Below, one piece after another: positions 28,401 to 37,291 of a stretch of DNA of 64,000 nt (positions within the stretch are counted from its first letter, which is position 1; the number at the start of each line of letters is the position of its first letter). Made by a program: the position numbers and the translations under genes. The notes below the pieces were generated by a model. It saw only the letters and a list, made by a program, of their open reading frames with translations, did no database searches and had not been told where the DNA came from. The DNA lies in contig AP024889.1 of the NCBI GenBank assembly GCA_024347015.1, forward strand, positions 1,488,001-1,552,000, written 5' to 3'. The stretch is from Vibrio pectenicida. Its GTDB lineage: Bacteria; Pseudomonadota; Gammaproteobacteria; Enterobacterales; Vibrionaceae.

Positions 28401-31400
28401 CGGGCGTGACCTGCTTGAATCGATGAACCAGCAGCAGATACGCATCACTATGCCAAATGATAGTGTCCATACCATAGAGGGTAAGCATGATCATGAGCCA
28501 TCAGTGGCTAACCATGCCAATCCTGATAAAAATATGGTTTTCTTTGATCCTCACTATAAGCCGAGCACTGAAGATATCAAATCCCGCCCTTGGCTTGATT
28601 GCGATTCTTCTGTCGTTTTATTCCATGAAATGCTGCACCTCTACTACAGTGAGAATCCGATTCAATTTGACATATCAGGACAAACTTATCAATTTAGTGG
28701 TAAGGGCGATCCTATCTCAGAGCACATGGTGGCAGGGGCGGACTATGTTAGTGAGCAAGGGGTTGAGTTCCGTTTTTCTGATCCTGAGTGGGTCAAACAA
28801 CACTTAACGGCTGGGCAGTATGTAAATGAGAACGACCTTCGAAAAGAGTTAGGCCAACCCATACGTGAGAACTATTACTTTGATGCACGAAATACGGGGG
28901 CTAATCAAGCGAGGTTCTTCAACCCATCTTCGTCTGTTGAAGAAGAATCATCACTTGCTCAATATCAAGAAAATCCGAACATGTCAGAAGAAGTTCAATT
29001 TTATAAAGACTTCTTTGAAGATGAAAGAGAGGCTCTGAATAAGGTCAATAAGGCCCAAAAAGAATTTGACGACGCAAAAAAATTGCCAAGGTATATTCTC
29101 CAGCCGCTAATGCCGGGGTCACTAATACCTTCTTACGTAGTGAACACGGAAAGAACATCAAAAATGAACGGTAGTCGCCATAAGATATTTGTCGCTAATG
29201 GTCAATTATCTCGACTTCGTACTCAAGAAAGACAGTTTAGAAGTGTCGTGCCTAATCAGGAAAGATTGGTGTATGCAAAACTCTGGCGAGCAGAAGTTAA
29301 AGAAAAATATCACAATAAACCGAACTTGATTCATCGTGCAGTAGAAGAATCTTCTAATGCCGAGCAATATTTAAAAAAAGTTGAAGGTGATATTAAAAAC
29401 GGTCGTAACTCACAATTGGAGTCAGGTTTATTTCCATTCCGGCCGTATCAAACGCTTAGTAAGTTCAAACAGGGTACTAAGGCTGAGCTAGATAGTGCTT
29501 ATGAGTCAGGTAAGCTGCGCAACGTGTATACCGTTATTTTATCCAAATTAGAATCAGTGAAAGCAAGGCTTGCTGAGGCAGATATAACTCCAGAAGAACG
29601 ACAACATCTAAATAAGCAAAAGCAAGTACTAGAGCAAGCAGAAGTCGCACTTTTTGCCTACAGTTCTTCGCTCTTGCCTGATATTCGTCCTTTGTTCGAG
29701 GTTGAAAGTGCGGATGAGTTGCTAGGTGTTACGAGCACCGCCTCGATTGACCCTCGAAATATAGAGCCTAAGGCAGTTGAGTATTTGACCTTGGTCGCCG
29801 ACTTTCTTCCCAGCCCTGTAAATCAGCAAGTATTAGAGGCATTTCTGAAGTCTGAACTGAAAAAGGCCAAGCTTAATCATAGTGATGATACTCAAGTGAT
29901 AGAGTACACCTTGCTGACATTAAGAAACGGTCGTATGGGGTTAGAAAATGGAGAGGTGAGAATTTTTGGTGATAGTGACTATCCAAATCTTATTGCGTCA
30001 TCGGTTAATGATATAGACCCTGACTTTCTTAATGAAATTTTGAAAAAGGCAGGGACAAGCGAAATGAGGGGTACTCATTATACTGCTGATACCCGAGTTC
30101 AGGTTGAGATATATCATTCTAAAGTTCTCGAAGGAAGTGTAAGTTTTTCAGGTTTGATTTCACCTGATTTTGATTTATCCCATGTCTCTGCTCTTTTCAT
30201 TCTTAATTCTGACGGGAATAGAATACCATCCAGGTATAATTCGGAAGGTATCTTTGAAAGTAAAGAGCGCATAGAGTATCTGAGAAGAGCTTATCATGAT
30301 GATAAGCTCGAATCTGTCTATACAGAAGAAAGTCAAATATCACCTTCATCAGATAGAGAACTCATTGATCTGTCCATTAGATTTAGGCTTGGTAAGCTAA
30401 ACTTCCGCGACTTTATTTCTAATATTGAAGGTAGGTTTAATCAAACAAATTTGAGTCATGAAGAAAAATCCTCATTGCGCCTTTGGCTCAATAACTATCG
30501 CAACGCTTTTAACCTAGACAGAGAAAGCCTCTCCAAGGCTCTTGCTGCCTCAGGTCATGACATTTATGACAAGATCGTATGGGTATCAGATGGGGATAAG
30601 TATTCCCCGACAACGATTCAAGAACTGGTTTCATCGAAAGAGCTGCGTGAACGTTTTCAATCAGGTGTTGTGTATACGCCAGAAAAAATGTCTCTAAACA
30701 AGGGTGAACTGGATGAACTGGTGACATTATACGAAGAAAACCTTGCTTTGAAGACAACGCAAACCGTGCCGGTTCTAGACGCTATGAACATCGGAAAGTA
30801 TTTATCTGTCCACAAAGATGTGGATGAAGATGAGGCATATGACTTCAATATTACAGTCAAGGTGCGCGTTGAAGGTAGTCAACAGATACAAACCCTCAGC
30901 GTCCCTTTTGTTGCAGCAATGTACGATATAGACGGTTATTTAGCTTCAATTAGTTCGGAAGACAAGAAATATGTGTGGGCGGGTGAGATTGTCGATAAGT
31001 TCCCTCGCGTCTTTAAACAAGAACTCTTGCATATTATGACATCGGTTGATATGGAGGAAGAATCAGCTTTTCTTCAAGAGCAGGAGGCACTACCGTCTCA
31101 ACGCAAATCCATCATTGAAATGGAAAAAGACATGAGTGCCAACCAAAAAGCACGAGTGCAAAATCTTCGTTATAACGATGGCATTATCCGATATTTTGAT
31201 GGGAAAAACGCAGAATTAACACGATCAAATCAAGGGCCTCGGGCTACGGATTTAGTTTCCATACAAGGAAGTGATGACGTGCAAGTACCTTTGTTAGCAG
31301 TGGTGCGAGGGGATGTTCCTGAGTCTCTAAAGGGCCAACTTATAAAACCGAACGGTCTGGATGATGAGACTTGGCAAAAGGCACAAAATGGTGAGCTATA

Positions 31401-34400
31401 CAATGAGATAAAACAAGCAATCAAGCAGCAGGATATTGACGCTGAAAAACTGGATACCTTCTGTAGAGAGCAGCAACAAACAATCTCAAACATACAAGGG
31501 CCAGATGAATATATTAGAAACTGGATACGTGATAAGTCAAATTTACGTCCTGACGAAATCATAACTGTGACGGTGAAAGCACGAGCGAATCCTAGTCTGT
31601 ATGCCAATAACCCTCAATATCGAGCGGAATATGATAAAAAACCGCCTAAAACTTACCATTTCACTGTCTACGAGGTAGTAACCGGTCAGGCTCAAAACAC
31701 ACTTAAGCAATATAGACTGTCGGATATCACGCCCAAGTGGCCTCGTAATGAGCGACTTGCACGTTTATGTGAGCGTCAAGGAGAGATGTTAAATGATTAT
31801 AAGTCTTACATTGGAAATATTAAAAACAACGATGCCAATGATATGGACCGTTACCTTGAGCTGGTACATCAACAAACGGGTGACGAAAAAAGAGACATTA
31901 TAGGTATCCTTGACACTCTTATAGAAAGGCTTGACCAAGTAACTTATACCAGCGGAGAGCGGGATATAGACTTCGCTTTAGAGGTTGTTAAGCAGCTTGT
32001 TGGAGTCGCTGATTTTTTCCTTCCTTTTGGTGCTATAAAGAGTTACGTCGTATCAACGGCTATAGAGGTGGGTGCAGGGCTGCTGCAAGCGGAGAACGCC
32101 AGTTCTCCAGCGGAAAAAGAACTTTACAGGTTACAGGCTCGTAACGCTTTTATTAACAATACCGTGATGAGTGTCCCTGGAGTGTTGAGTTCAAAACCGC
32201 TGAGAAGTGTTGGGCACCGTATTCAACAGAGCTATAGTCTGCCAGATCGTAACAGTATGAATTTACCGACCCCTCTAGAAGGGAGCTTAAAGGGAAGTAC
32301 TGGTACTAACCATTGGGACATAGGTAAGTATTACTGGTCTAGGTTAGATCAACAGTATCACCCACTGAGTGCTTTACGAACCAAGACAATGATCGAGAGT
32401 AGGGCTTATTCAGCGATCGAAAGTAATCAGCCTCATACAGCGATGGAGAATATCGTCTCTTTAAGTAAAAAAATGCACCAGCCTCCTTCTCTTTCAGAAG
32501 CAAGGCAATTAAATAGGCTTCTTGATGTGTACTTCAATAAGTTTATCGGAGGTGAGGAAAATATTATAGGAACTAATATTGGGAGGATGAGCCACGGTGA
32601 TATACAAACGAAGTGGTTGAAAGAAATAGACATACCCTTACAGAACAACTTGAGAATGACACCGGAGCAAATTACCGATTTAAGGAAAGATTTTGCGCGT
32701 TTATTGAGGAAGCTTGACGTATCTGACACTGCGGCTTTACAGAAAGTGAAAAATGCACTGGACGAATTACCAACTGCAAGGCTAAGCAGATATGGCGATG
32801 GTCAATCGATAAAGCAAGACTACAGGGTAACAGACGCTCATGGAAATCGGATTGGTACCATTGAAATCAGTGGTACGCGAAAGTCCATTGATAAGACGAT
32901 GGCTGCTTTGGACGAAATTAGTAATACAGGCTCAGGGGTGCGATTACTTCAGGGGCTGGCAGACAAGGGAGTTAAAGTACAACTGCCCTCAATGGGGGAT
33001 GTTAATCGTGTCGGTGCTGATGGACAGATCTATGCAAAAAATTCCGCTGCGGGGAAAATGGTTTCTTTTGATCCTGAAAACCGAATCCTGGGCCGCGATG
33101 CCTCGGCGGCTGAGGGCTTGCCACATTTGGAGCGTGATCCATCGATAGGGCTATTTCATGAATTGCTGCACATATATAACGACGCTTATCCCTTACGGCT
33201 TCCTAAAGCTCAGGGAGGATTTCTGAAAGTCGGTGGCGCGAGCTCTCTTGCGGAGGAAAGCCGGATAGTCGGCATCGAGTTCAGGCATCCCAATGGGGAT
33301 AGTTATGACTTTAGTTCAAGCGAGTTTGTTGAGTCCCACCTACCTGAGGGGGGGCACTACCTGACAGAAAATATGTTTCGAAGAGAACACGCACAAAACT
33401 TAGGCCAAACAACAGTTTATAGACCTTATTACGGTACTGGAGCTCAGCAAGTTCCTTATAAACCTGCTGAGGTTTCGGGGACGACGCATGAAACGGAAGG
33501 ACTCTTTGGCAAAGGGAGTAACAGTGGGGATTTTTCTGCTCAAGACTTGAAGTCATATCGTCAAAAATTGGAAACTATTGAAATAACCAAGAAAAAAGTT
33601 CCGTCGGACAGTTCGAGAGTTGTGAAGGGGAAAGAGGCATTCCATCAGGGTAGTAGCCAAACAACCAGCGGAGAGTATCGTTTTCTGGATCAGTATTCTT
33701 TGAAACAAAAAATGGAGGCGCTTGACTCGAATCAGCTCCTTGATGGTCGAGAGCTAGACTCAAAGACAGCGGGAGCCTTGCACCAAAAAGCCAAATCCGA
33801 GCTTGGTGAGATAGTGGCAGAAAGGCATATAGAAAAAGCATCAGATTGGGCTAAAAGCGCTAAAAAATCAGGTGGAGATGACTTTGAGATTATACCTCAG
33901 GGTCAGTACTTGAAACTTTCTGGGGGAGAGTGTCGGCCGACGTCAATGCTGATGGCCTATGCGATTGAAACAGGTAATGTGCGTAATTTTGCATCGAGAC
34001 TAAAGAATATAGGAACACAAGAATCTTCTTTGTACAAACTCCTCACAGATCTTCATGGCGGGGGAACCCAAAGTACCAAACAATTCAATGAATTGATAAA
34101 AAATATGCAACCTAACGGGCAGGACGCTGGGGTACAGTTCAAGTTAAATCAGCTTTCAGAGAGCAGTGTTTTCCTCGATGGATGTAATTCGGCGCGAATA
34201 GACATAACGGGGCATTCTATGTCTATGAGTAAATTTGGTTCGAAGTATTACTTCTTTGAACCCAACTATGGTGTGGTTTCATTTAAGAGCTTTGATAAGA
34301 TGAAAAGCTTTATAGGAGTCCATCTTAAGTCTGAAAAATTTGGATACTCAGACTTTAAGGGCGATGTCAATATTGTACAGTTGAAGTTTGCCGATAATGA

Positions 34401-36135
34401 CATAGCAACGCTGAAACTGAATGGAGAAACACTCTCAGATGTAGTTTCAAAGCAAGATTTTGCTGGAGTCGCTGAAAGAAAAGAGATGGCAGCAGAAGGA
34501 CTTATGGCCTTTGATGGCCCTAGCTCAAGACAGACATCAGGTGTTGACCATGATGATGTTGGAGCAAGTAATACTCAGTCCACAAGTGGCTTTGTTCCTT
34601 ATGATCGGCCTGGTGGTGAGAAATATATCTATTTCCCTGTTGTGGATCATCAGCGGGTATCGGGAAGGCTTATTCCTTTACTCCGAGATCTCCGGATAAA
34701 AGGAGGCGCTGCAATCACCCCTGTATTTAGAGATCAGGGGCAAATTGTCGAATTCAGGAGAATTCTGAATAGGAAATATGGCCCTGAAGAGTTTTCGGCT
34801 TTAGAGCCGGAACTACGTTATTTGTATAAAGTAGATAAAACGGATTTAAGTGATCTGGATGAAACCAGTACTCTGTATGTGAGTGGTCATGGTCAACCGG
34901 GGAGTAAAGAAATCGATGGGCAGTTGTTTTCGTCAGATACTTCTTATGTGGCTAGAGAGCTGCATCGCATGAAACTTCCAGATGTTACGACGGTTAAAGT
35001 CGCGACCTGTAACAGTGCTGTTGGAAATCCAGAGCCTATTAGGGTTCCAGAATCATTAGATGCTGCCCAAGCATATGCTTATGTGACTAATCCAACAAGG
35101 ATGGGGCCTTTTGACGATTCGTTTGCAGGAGACTTGGAAAACAAATTGATCGTTTTATCCTCAGAAAGAGAGCCCGGAAAAGTCTATGGCTATCTCGGAA
35201 ATATCACTTGGGCTAAGACCGAGACGGTAATCGGGAAGATTGAAAATGGGCAACTGGTTTTTGCTCCGCAGCAGAAGAAACGAGCGGAATTCTTTGGTTT
35301 TAGTAGCGGTAATAAGCCAGTCATAAACTTTCGAAGAAGTGACATGATGCGTGGTCGCTTTTACGATCCAAACCCAATGTTGGGGAGGCATGGTCCACAG
35401 GATCTATCTTCAGAAATGCCGACAATTGATCGTGGTGAATTGAAGGCAAACCATCAAGATGTAAAACCTGAAGTAACACGTCAAAGCGGCCGTGCTCTTA
35501 TACAAGCTCAAGGTGGAGAGCCAAGTAAAAAAGTCTACTTTGCTGAGGCAGAAAGCAGGCAATCAAGAAGGGAAGCAAGGCACACAGTATGGGAAAATAG
35601 TACGAATTCCAGTGATACCCCAAATACTGATGTTTTTCTATCTTCTCCCCGTAAGCCCCTGAATGTAGAAGAGGTAGTAAAACAGATGGATAGTGGTCTT
35701 TTGCAGCAATATGATGAAGCCACCGGTTATATTGGGGCAAATCCAGCATCCTTTGTCAGGATTGTTAGAGTGTCTGCTCATAGCTATGAAATAACCATTG
35801 AAACTCTAGAAACAGAAGTATTGGAAGGCGATACGCAAGAGACCACCTATCCGGAACCACAGAGCGAAGAGTCTTTACCCTTGCCACCGCCTCCTAGTCG
35901 CGGAAGAGGGTCTATGGAAAACCCAATACGTGGACTAGGTGAACATATTGAGAAGGGACAGATTTGTACCCGTTTTCACAGTGAGGATGATAAAGTTTAC
36001 TATTTGGCAGCAAAGTTCTCTGGGCCAATAGAGTCTAGACCTGATCCGGCAGATACAGAGCGTTGGCATGTTGTTAAATCTGTTATTCGTGGATTTGCAG
36101 TAAGATCTACTGCAACTTCTGGGCGCCGTAATTAA
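25438..36135 (+). CDS. Giant multi-protease toxin-like protein (two M91-like, one C58-like, one clan CD/C80-like module)
   Basis: 3565 aa, with no signal peptide. Residues 1-60 are polar and disordered; about 60-780 is helical and coiled-coil-like. A hydrophobic stretch lies at about 788-812. M91-like zinc-protease module A spans about 982-1165, with H1063-E-M-L-H1067 and third ligand E1095. About 1165-2180 holds charged, coiled-coil and unrecognised mixed regions. About 2182-2250 is helical and hydrophobic, like segments of dermonecrotic/TcdA-type toxins. M91-like module B spans about 2495-2675, with H2574-E-L-L-H2578 and E2606/E2607. A YopT-like C58 module has C2832 ('GGECRPTS'), H2926 ('TGHSMSM') and E2941 where family members have Asp ('FFEPNYG'). 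A caspase-fold, C80-like module has H3151 ('VSGHGQPG') and C3191 ('ATCNS'). The tail has a LPLPPPP run at about 3480. The combination recalls LifA/Efa1, MARTX and type III effectors, but I know of no protein with this order. Delivery route unknown. Flanked by unrelated single genes, followed by its own terminator. Confidence 0.85.
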   Translation: MKTLPLDQQRVNREQTNAHRSEANRSHPSPIIEVKGVSSRVGKRESGSSLDNILSQAQKDQIKSKDKHVKVAFHDSTQGNEVDKKPVTPDKTFDRTKGTTLVIEQEFQANSDVLENETHERIESFLQNFESIHSDWEEFKLLGYNRKSPQVNQEAIAELKKIANKLCQHEDRQVIYRAREVLRLIKSFPQRDINTLVSRKLTHHTEKERGKAVVMVAHVNASITMLQDGLEMLAHSRQKKLSQNLAVKVKEKTRDAVIAEALMYLSQGKENQEALKLSLQTILDEDKGALAKKLTKAQSSEFEATCTSEAEKFREKAQSLQETATRVSRSMIKVKGFLGNVHKSPASIDNRAKAEEFLAESSSLLKGLSKDISDSAQALSPQKSTISKVGTSVGNSLIKALVAFDNPDYALESAASKVEKGGKSFVEGANTLKSTAIYGTHKTTQAANTTKINHLETAEQIVDSTARAFLNQMLGAQEHITRSVEPLLSTLTTMIKEDEKLKEKLGLDYLEDFALNGDISTKTIQKALQSKEGESRERAALHAVLDESLRMSRTQESKESRSWFKSHENLKQSVGSVNPSIDRAVSMMSDSNLQLVQKRILDRVPVELKPEVTKCLAGLTSQIVDYRTQLEKSVKALKTVVSLSGRGDFEGARKITLAAKKDAEIVKQEIKTKSTELTGESLHSYSRHGRLAKSIGEWINNTKVEFSDEPKEVVEIIDHVLQGFEHDGIDTLLSKRGDPLAILGGERVKNAESEAAEKMLLWGKSAAEIMKERGDLKDYFFRWGEKNVSYAAAVSLIGGAVGEGVAALEYLADFDPSLKPKMGLLKVALAPLTMEIGIRKLKNSVKPGQDLPFEEINQYVREESLKAAFRLATGLMPRGAKSALGAAITLGGLATGNSNLGKTVKSHFILDTAYVTGFMGARAVADEVIGEVLKGKTLSEDIQPTEELSNAFDESNAPSDTYPAIARGKGEYKEAVDASLEKIAGTSFGRDLLESMNQQQIRITMPNDSVHTIEGKHDHEPSVANHANPDKNMVFFDPHYKPSTEDIKSRPWLDCDSSVVLFHEMLHLYYSENPIQFDISGQTYQFSGKGDPISEHMVAGADYVSEQGVEFRFSDPEWVKQHLTAGQYVNENDLRKELGQPIRENYYFDARNTGANQARFFNPSSSVEEESSLAQYQENPNMSEEVQFYKDFFEDEREALNKVNKAQKEFDDAKKLPRYILQPLMPGSLIPSYVVNTERTSKMNGSRHKIFVANGQLSRLRTQERQFRSVVPNQERLVYAKLWRAEVKEKYHNKPNLIHRAVEESSNAEQYLKKVEGDIKNGRNSQLESGLFPFRPYQTLSKFKQGTKAELDSAYESGKLRNVYTVILSKLESVKARLAEADITPEERQHLNKQKQVLEQAEVALFAYSSSLLPDIRPLFEVESADELLGVTSTASIDPRNIEPKAVEYLTLVADFLPSPVNQQVLEAFLKSELKKAKLNHSDDTQVIEYTLLTLRNGRMGLENGEVRIFGDSDYPNLIASSVNDIDPDFLNEILKKAGTSEMRGTHYTADTRVQVEIYHSKVLEGSVSFSGLISPDFDLSHVSALFILNSDGNRIPSRYNSEGIFESKERIEYLRRAYHDDKLESVYTEESQISPSSDRELIDLSIRFRLGKLNFRDFISNIEGRFNQTNLSHEEKSSLRLWLNNYRNAFNLDRESLSKALAASGHDIYDKIVWVSDGDKYSPTTIQELVSSKELRERFQSGVVYTPEKMSLNKGELDELVTLYEENLALKTTQTVPVLDAMNIGKYLSVHKDVDEDEAYDFNITVKVRVEGSQQIQTLSVPFVAAMYDIDGYLASISSEDKKYVWAGEIVDKFPRVFKQELLHIMTSVDMEEESAFLQEQEALPSQRKSIIEMEKDMSANQKARVQNLRYNDGIIRYFDGKNAELTRSNQGPRATDLVSIQGSDDVQVPLLAVVRGDVPESLKGQLIKPNGLDDETWQKAQNGELYNEIKQAIKQQDIDAEKLDTFCREQQQTISNIQGPDEYIRNWIRDKSNLRPDEIITVTVKARANPSLYANNPQYRAEYDKKPPKTYHFTVYEVVTGQAQNTLKQYRLSDITPKWPRNERLARLCERQGEMLNDYKSYIGNIKNNDANDMDRYLELVHQQTGDEKRDIIGILDTLIERLDQVTYTSGERDIDFALEVVKQLVGVADFFLPFGAIKSYVVSTAIEVGAGLLQAENASSPAEKELYRLQARNAFINNTVMSVPGVLSSKPLRSVGHRIQQSYSLPDRNSMNLPTPLEGSLKGSTGTNHWDIGKYYWSRLDQQYHPLSALRTKTMIESRAYSAIESNQPHTAMENIVSLSKKMHQPPSLSEARQLNRLLDVYFNKFIGGEENIIGTNIGRMSHGDIQTKWLKEIDIPLQNNLRMTPEQITDLRKDFARLLRKLDVSDTAALQKVKNALDELPTARLSRYGDGQSIKQDYRVTDAHGNRIGTIEISGTRKSIDKTMAALDEISNTGSGVRLLQGLADKGVKVQLPSMGDVNRVGADGQIYAKNSAAGKMVSFDPENRILGRDASAAEGLPHLERDPSIGLFHELLHIYNDAYPLRLPKAQGGFLKVGGASSLAEESRIVGIEFRHPNGDSYDFSSSEFVESHLPEGGHYLTENMFRREHAQNLGQTTVYRPYYGTGAQQVPYKPAEVSGTTHETEGLFGKGSNSGDFSAQDLKSYRQKLETIEITKKKVPSDSSRVVKGKEAFHQGSSQTTSGEYRFLDQYSLKQKMEALDSNQLLDGRELDSKTAGALHQKAKSELGEIVAERHIEKASDWAKSAKKSGGDDFEIIPQGQYLKLSGGECRPTSMLMAYAIETGNVRNFASRLKNIGTQESSLYKLLTDLHGGGTQSTKQFNELIKNMQPNGQDAGVQFKLNQLSESSVFLDGCNSARIDITGHSMSMSKFGSKYYFFEPNYGVVSFKSFDKMKSFIGVHLKSEKFGYSDFKGDVNIVQLKFADNDIATLKLNGETLSDVVSKQDFAGVAERKEMAAEGLMAFDGPSSRQTSGVDHDDVGASNTQSTSGFVPYDRPGGEKYIYFPVVDHQRVSGRLIPLLRDLRIKGGAAITPVFRDQGQIVEFRRILNRKYGPEEFSALEPELRYLYKVDKTDLSDLDETSTLYVSGHGQPGSKEIDGQLFSSDTSYVARELHRMKLPDVTTVKVATCNSAVGNPEPIRVPESLDAAQAYAYVTNPTRMGPFDDSFAGDLENKLIVLSSEREPGKVYGYLGNITWAKTETVIGKIENGQLVFAPQQKKRAEFFGFSSGNKPVINFRRSDMMRGRFYDPNPMLGRHGPQDLSSEMPTIDRGELKANHQDVKPEVTRQSGRALIQAQGGEPSKKVYFAEAESRQSRREARHTVWENSTNSSDTPNTDVFLSSPRKPLNVEEVVKQMDSGLLQQYDEATGYIGANPASFVRIVRVSAHSYEITIETLETEVLEGDTQETTYPEPQSEESLPLPPPPSRGRGSMENPIRGLGEHIEKGQICTRFHSEDDKVYYLAAKFSGPIESRPDPADTERWHVVKSVIRGFAVRSTATSGRRN

Positions 36136-36148
36136 CATATTGATATAA

Positions 36149-36174
36149 AAACGGCTGGAATAATCCAGCCGTTT
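36149..36174. terminator. Bidirectional terminator between the giant gene and metA
   Basis: AAACGGCTGGA (36149-36159) and TCCAGCCGTTT (36164-36174) form an 11-bp perfect stem with a 4-nt loop. It starts 14 bp after the giant gene's stop and lies 51 bp from the metA stop on the other strand; the A/T-rich ends serve both directions. Confidence 0.8.
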
Positions 36175-36224
36175 CAAATGCCATTAATCTACGGTAATGA
36201 TGTTTAATGCTTATCTAAACAGCA

Positions 36225-37166
36225 CTAGTCGTCTTTAGTAAAGTTCTCTTCGCTAAATTGGTCCAAATCATAAGGTGTTTGCTGATAAACACAATAATTG
36301 AGCCAGTTAGAAAACAACAAATGTCCATGACTTCTCCAGCTAGCAACTGGCGGGTTGTCTGGATTATCGTTGGGGTAGTAATTGACTGGGATCGCTGGTT
36401 CCATTCCTTCACCTAAATCACGAACATATTCATGATGTAGCGTTAGAGCGTCGTATTCAGGATGCCCGGTAACAAAGACATTACGTTTGTCTTTAGTTGA
36501 AGCAAGGTACACACCAGCCATATCGGATGTAGCTAAAACATCTAAGTTGGTATGTTGTTCTAAATATTGCGGTGAAAAGTCAGCGTAACGAGAATGCGGC
36601 GCAAGAAAGGTGTCATCAAAACCGCGTAACAAAGGATGAAAGGCTTGATGAGTTTGGTGATGATACACACCAGACAATTTTTCTTTACGTGTACGTTTAG
36701 GCAGGTCATAAAGTAGTTTCAGTCCAGCTTGTGCTGCCCAGCATACATATAATGTTGAGGTGACGTGCTCTTTTGCCCAGGCCATAATGGCTTGTAAATG
36801 CTCCCAATAAATCACATTTTCAAATTGTACTAATCCAAGTGGCGCACCGGTAATAATCAATCCATCGAAGTTACGGCCTTTAACGGATTCAAACTGTCGG
36901 TAAAAGTTATTCAGGTGCTCAGTAGGCGTATTCTTACTCGGTCTATCGTCAATACGAAGCAGTTCGATGTCTATTTGCAGCGGGCTATTTGAAAGTAGAC
37001 GAAGAAATTGAGTCTCAGTTTCAATCTTTTTGGGCATAAGATTAAGAATTAATACCTTAAGAGGCCTGATTCCTTGAGTTGAGGCTCGCGACTCTAGCAT
37101 GACGAAAATATTTTCTTGACGTAATACATCACTCGCAGGTAGTTGATCGGGGATCTTTATTGGCAC
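36225..37166 (-). CDS. metA: Homoserine O-succinyltransferase
   Basis: 313 aa, near the 309 aa of E. coli MetA. It acylates homoserine in the first committed step of methionine synthesis. Catalytic C142 in 'YVCWAAQAG', with H235 and E237 in 'VTGHPEYDA', at the family's usual numbers. The start is GTG at 37166, with AGGGAG 7 bases ahead. MetJ-like boxes lie 22 bp upstream of the start codon, suggesting methionine repression. Strict succinyl versus acetyl preference depends on a residue near the active site that I did not try to judge. Confidence 0.95.
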   Translation of the reverse strand: MPIKIPDQLPASDVLRQENIFVMLESRASTQGIRPLKVLILNLMPKKIETETQFLRLLSNSPLQIDIELLRIDDRPSKNTPTEHLNNFYRQFESVKGRNFDGLIITGAPLGLVQFENVIYWEHLQAIMAWAKEHVTSTLYVCWAAQAGLKLLYDLPKRTRKEKLSGVYHHQTHQAFHPLLRGFDDTFLAPHSRYADFSPQYLEQHTNLDVLATSDMAGVYLASTKDKRNVFVTGHPEYDALTLHHEYVRDLGEGMEPAIPVNYYPNDNPDNPPVASWRSHGHLLFSNWLNYCVYQQTPYDLDQFSEENFTKDD

Positions 37167-37187
37167 AGCTTGCTCCCTTAGCTATTT

Positions 37188-37203
37188 GGACGTCTATACA
37201 TCC
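37188..37203 (-). promoter_or_regulatory. MetJ operator (two met boxes) upstream of metA
   Basis: On the minus strand, GGATGTAT and AGACGTCC are two adjacent 8-mers. They match the met box AGACGTCT at 5 and 7 of 8 positions. MetJ needs at least two tandem boxes; position just ahead of metA fits repression by MetJ-SAM. Confidence 0.6.
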
Positions 37204-37291
37204 AAAATAACGTAAGTCCACTAAAATGTCGATAGTATTCTTATGCCGATTTACGCTAAAGTTAGCACCTTATTATTCGAATTAGTTACTT

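Noticed and set aside
31012..31035. A third protease-like motif 'QELLH' (residues 1861-1865) in the giant protein
   Set aside because: The first His is replaced by Gln and the surrounding sequence does not resemble the M91 modules; probably chance.
33575..33841. 88-codon minus-strand ORF inside the giant gene
   Set aside because: Antisense shadow; the plus-strand frame continues with conserved modules on both sides.
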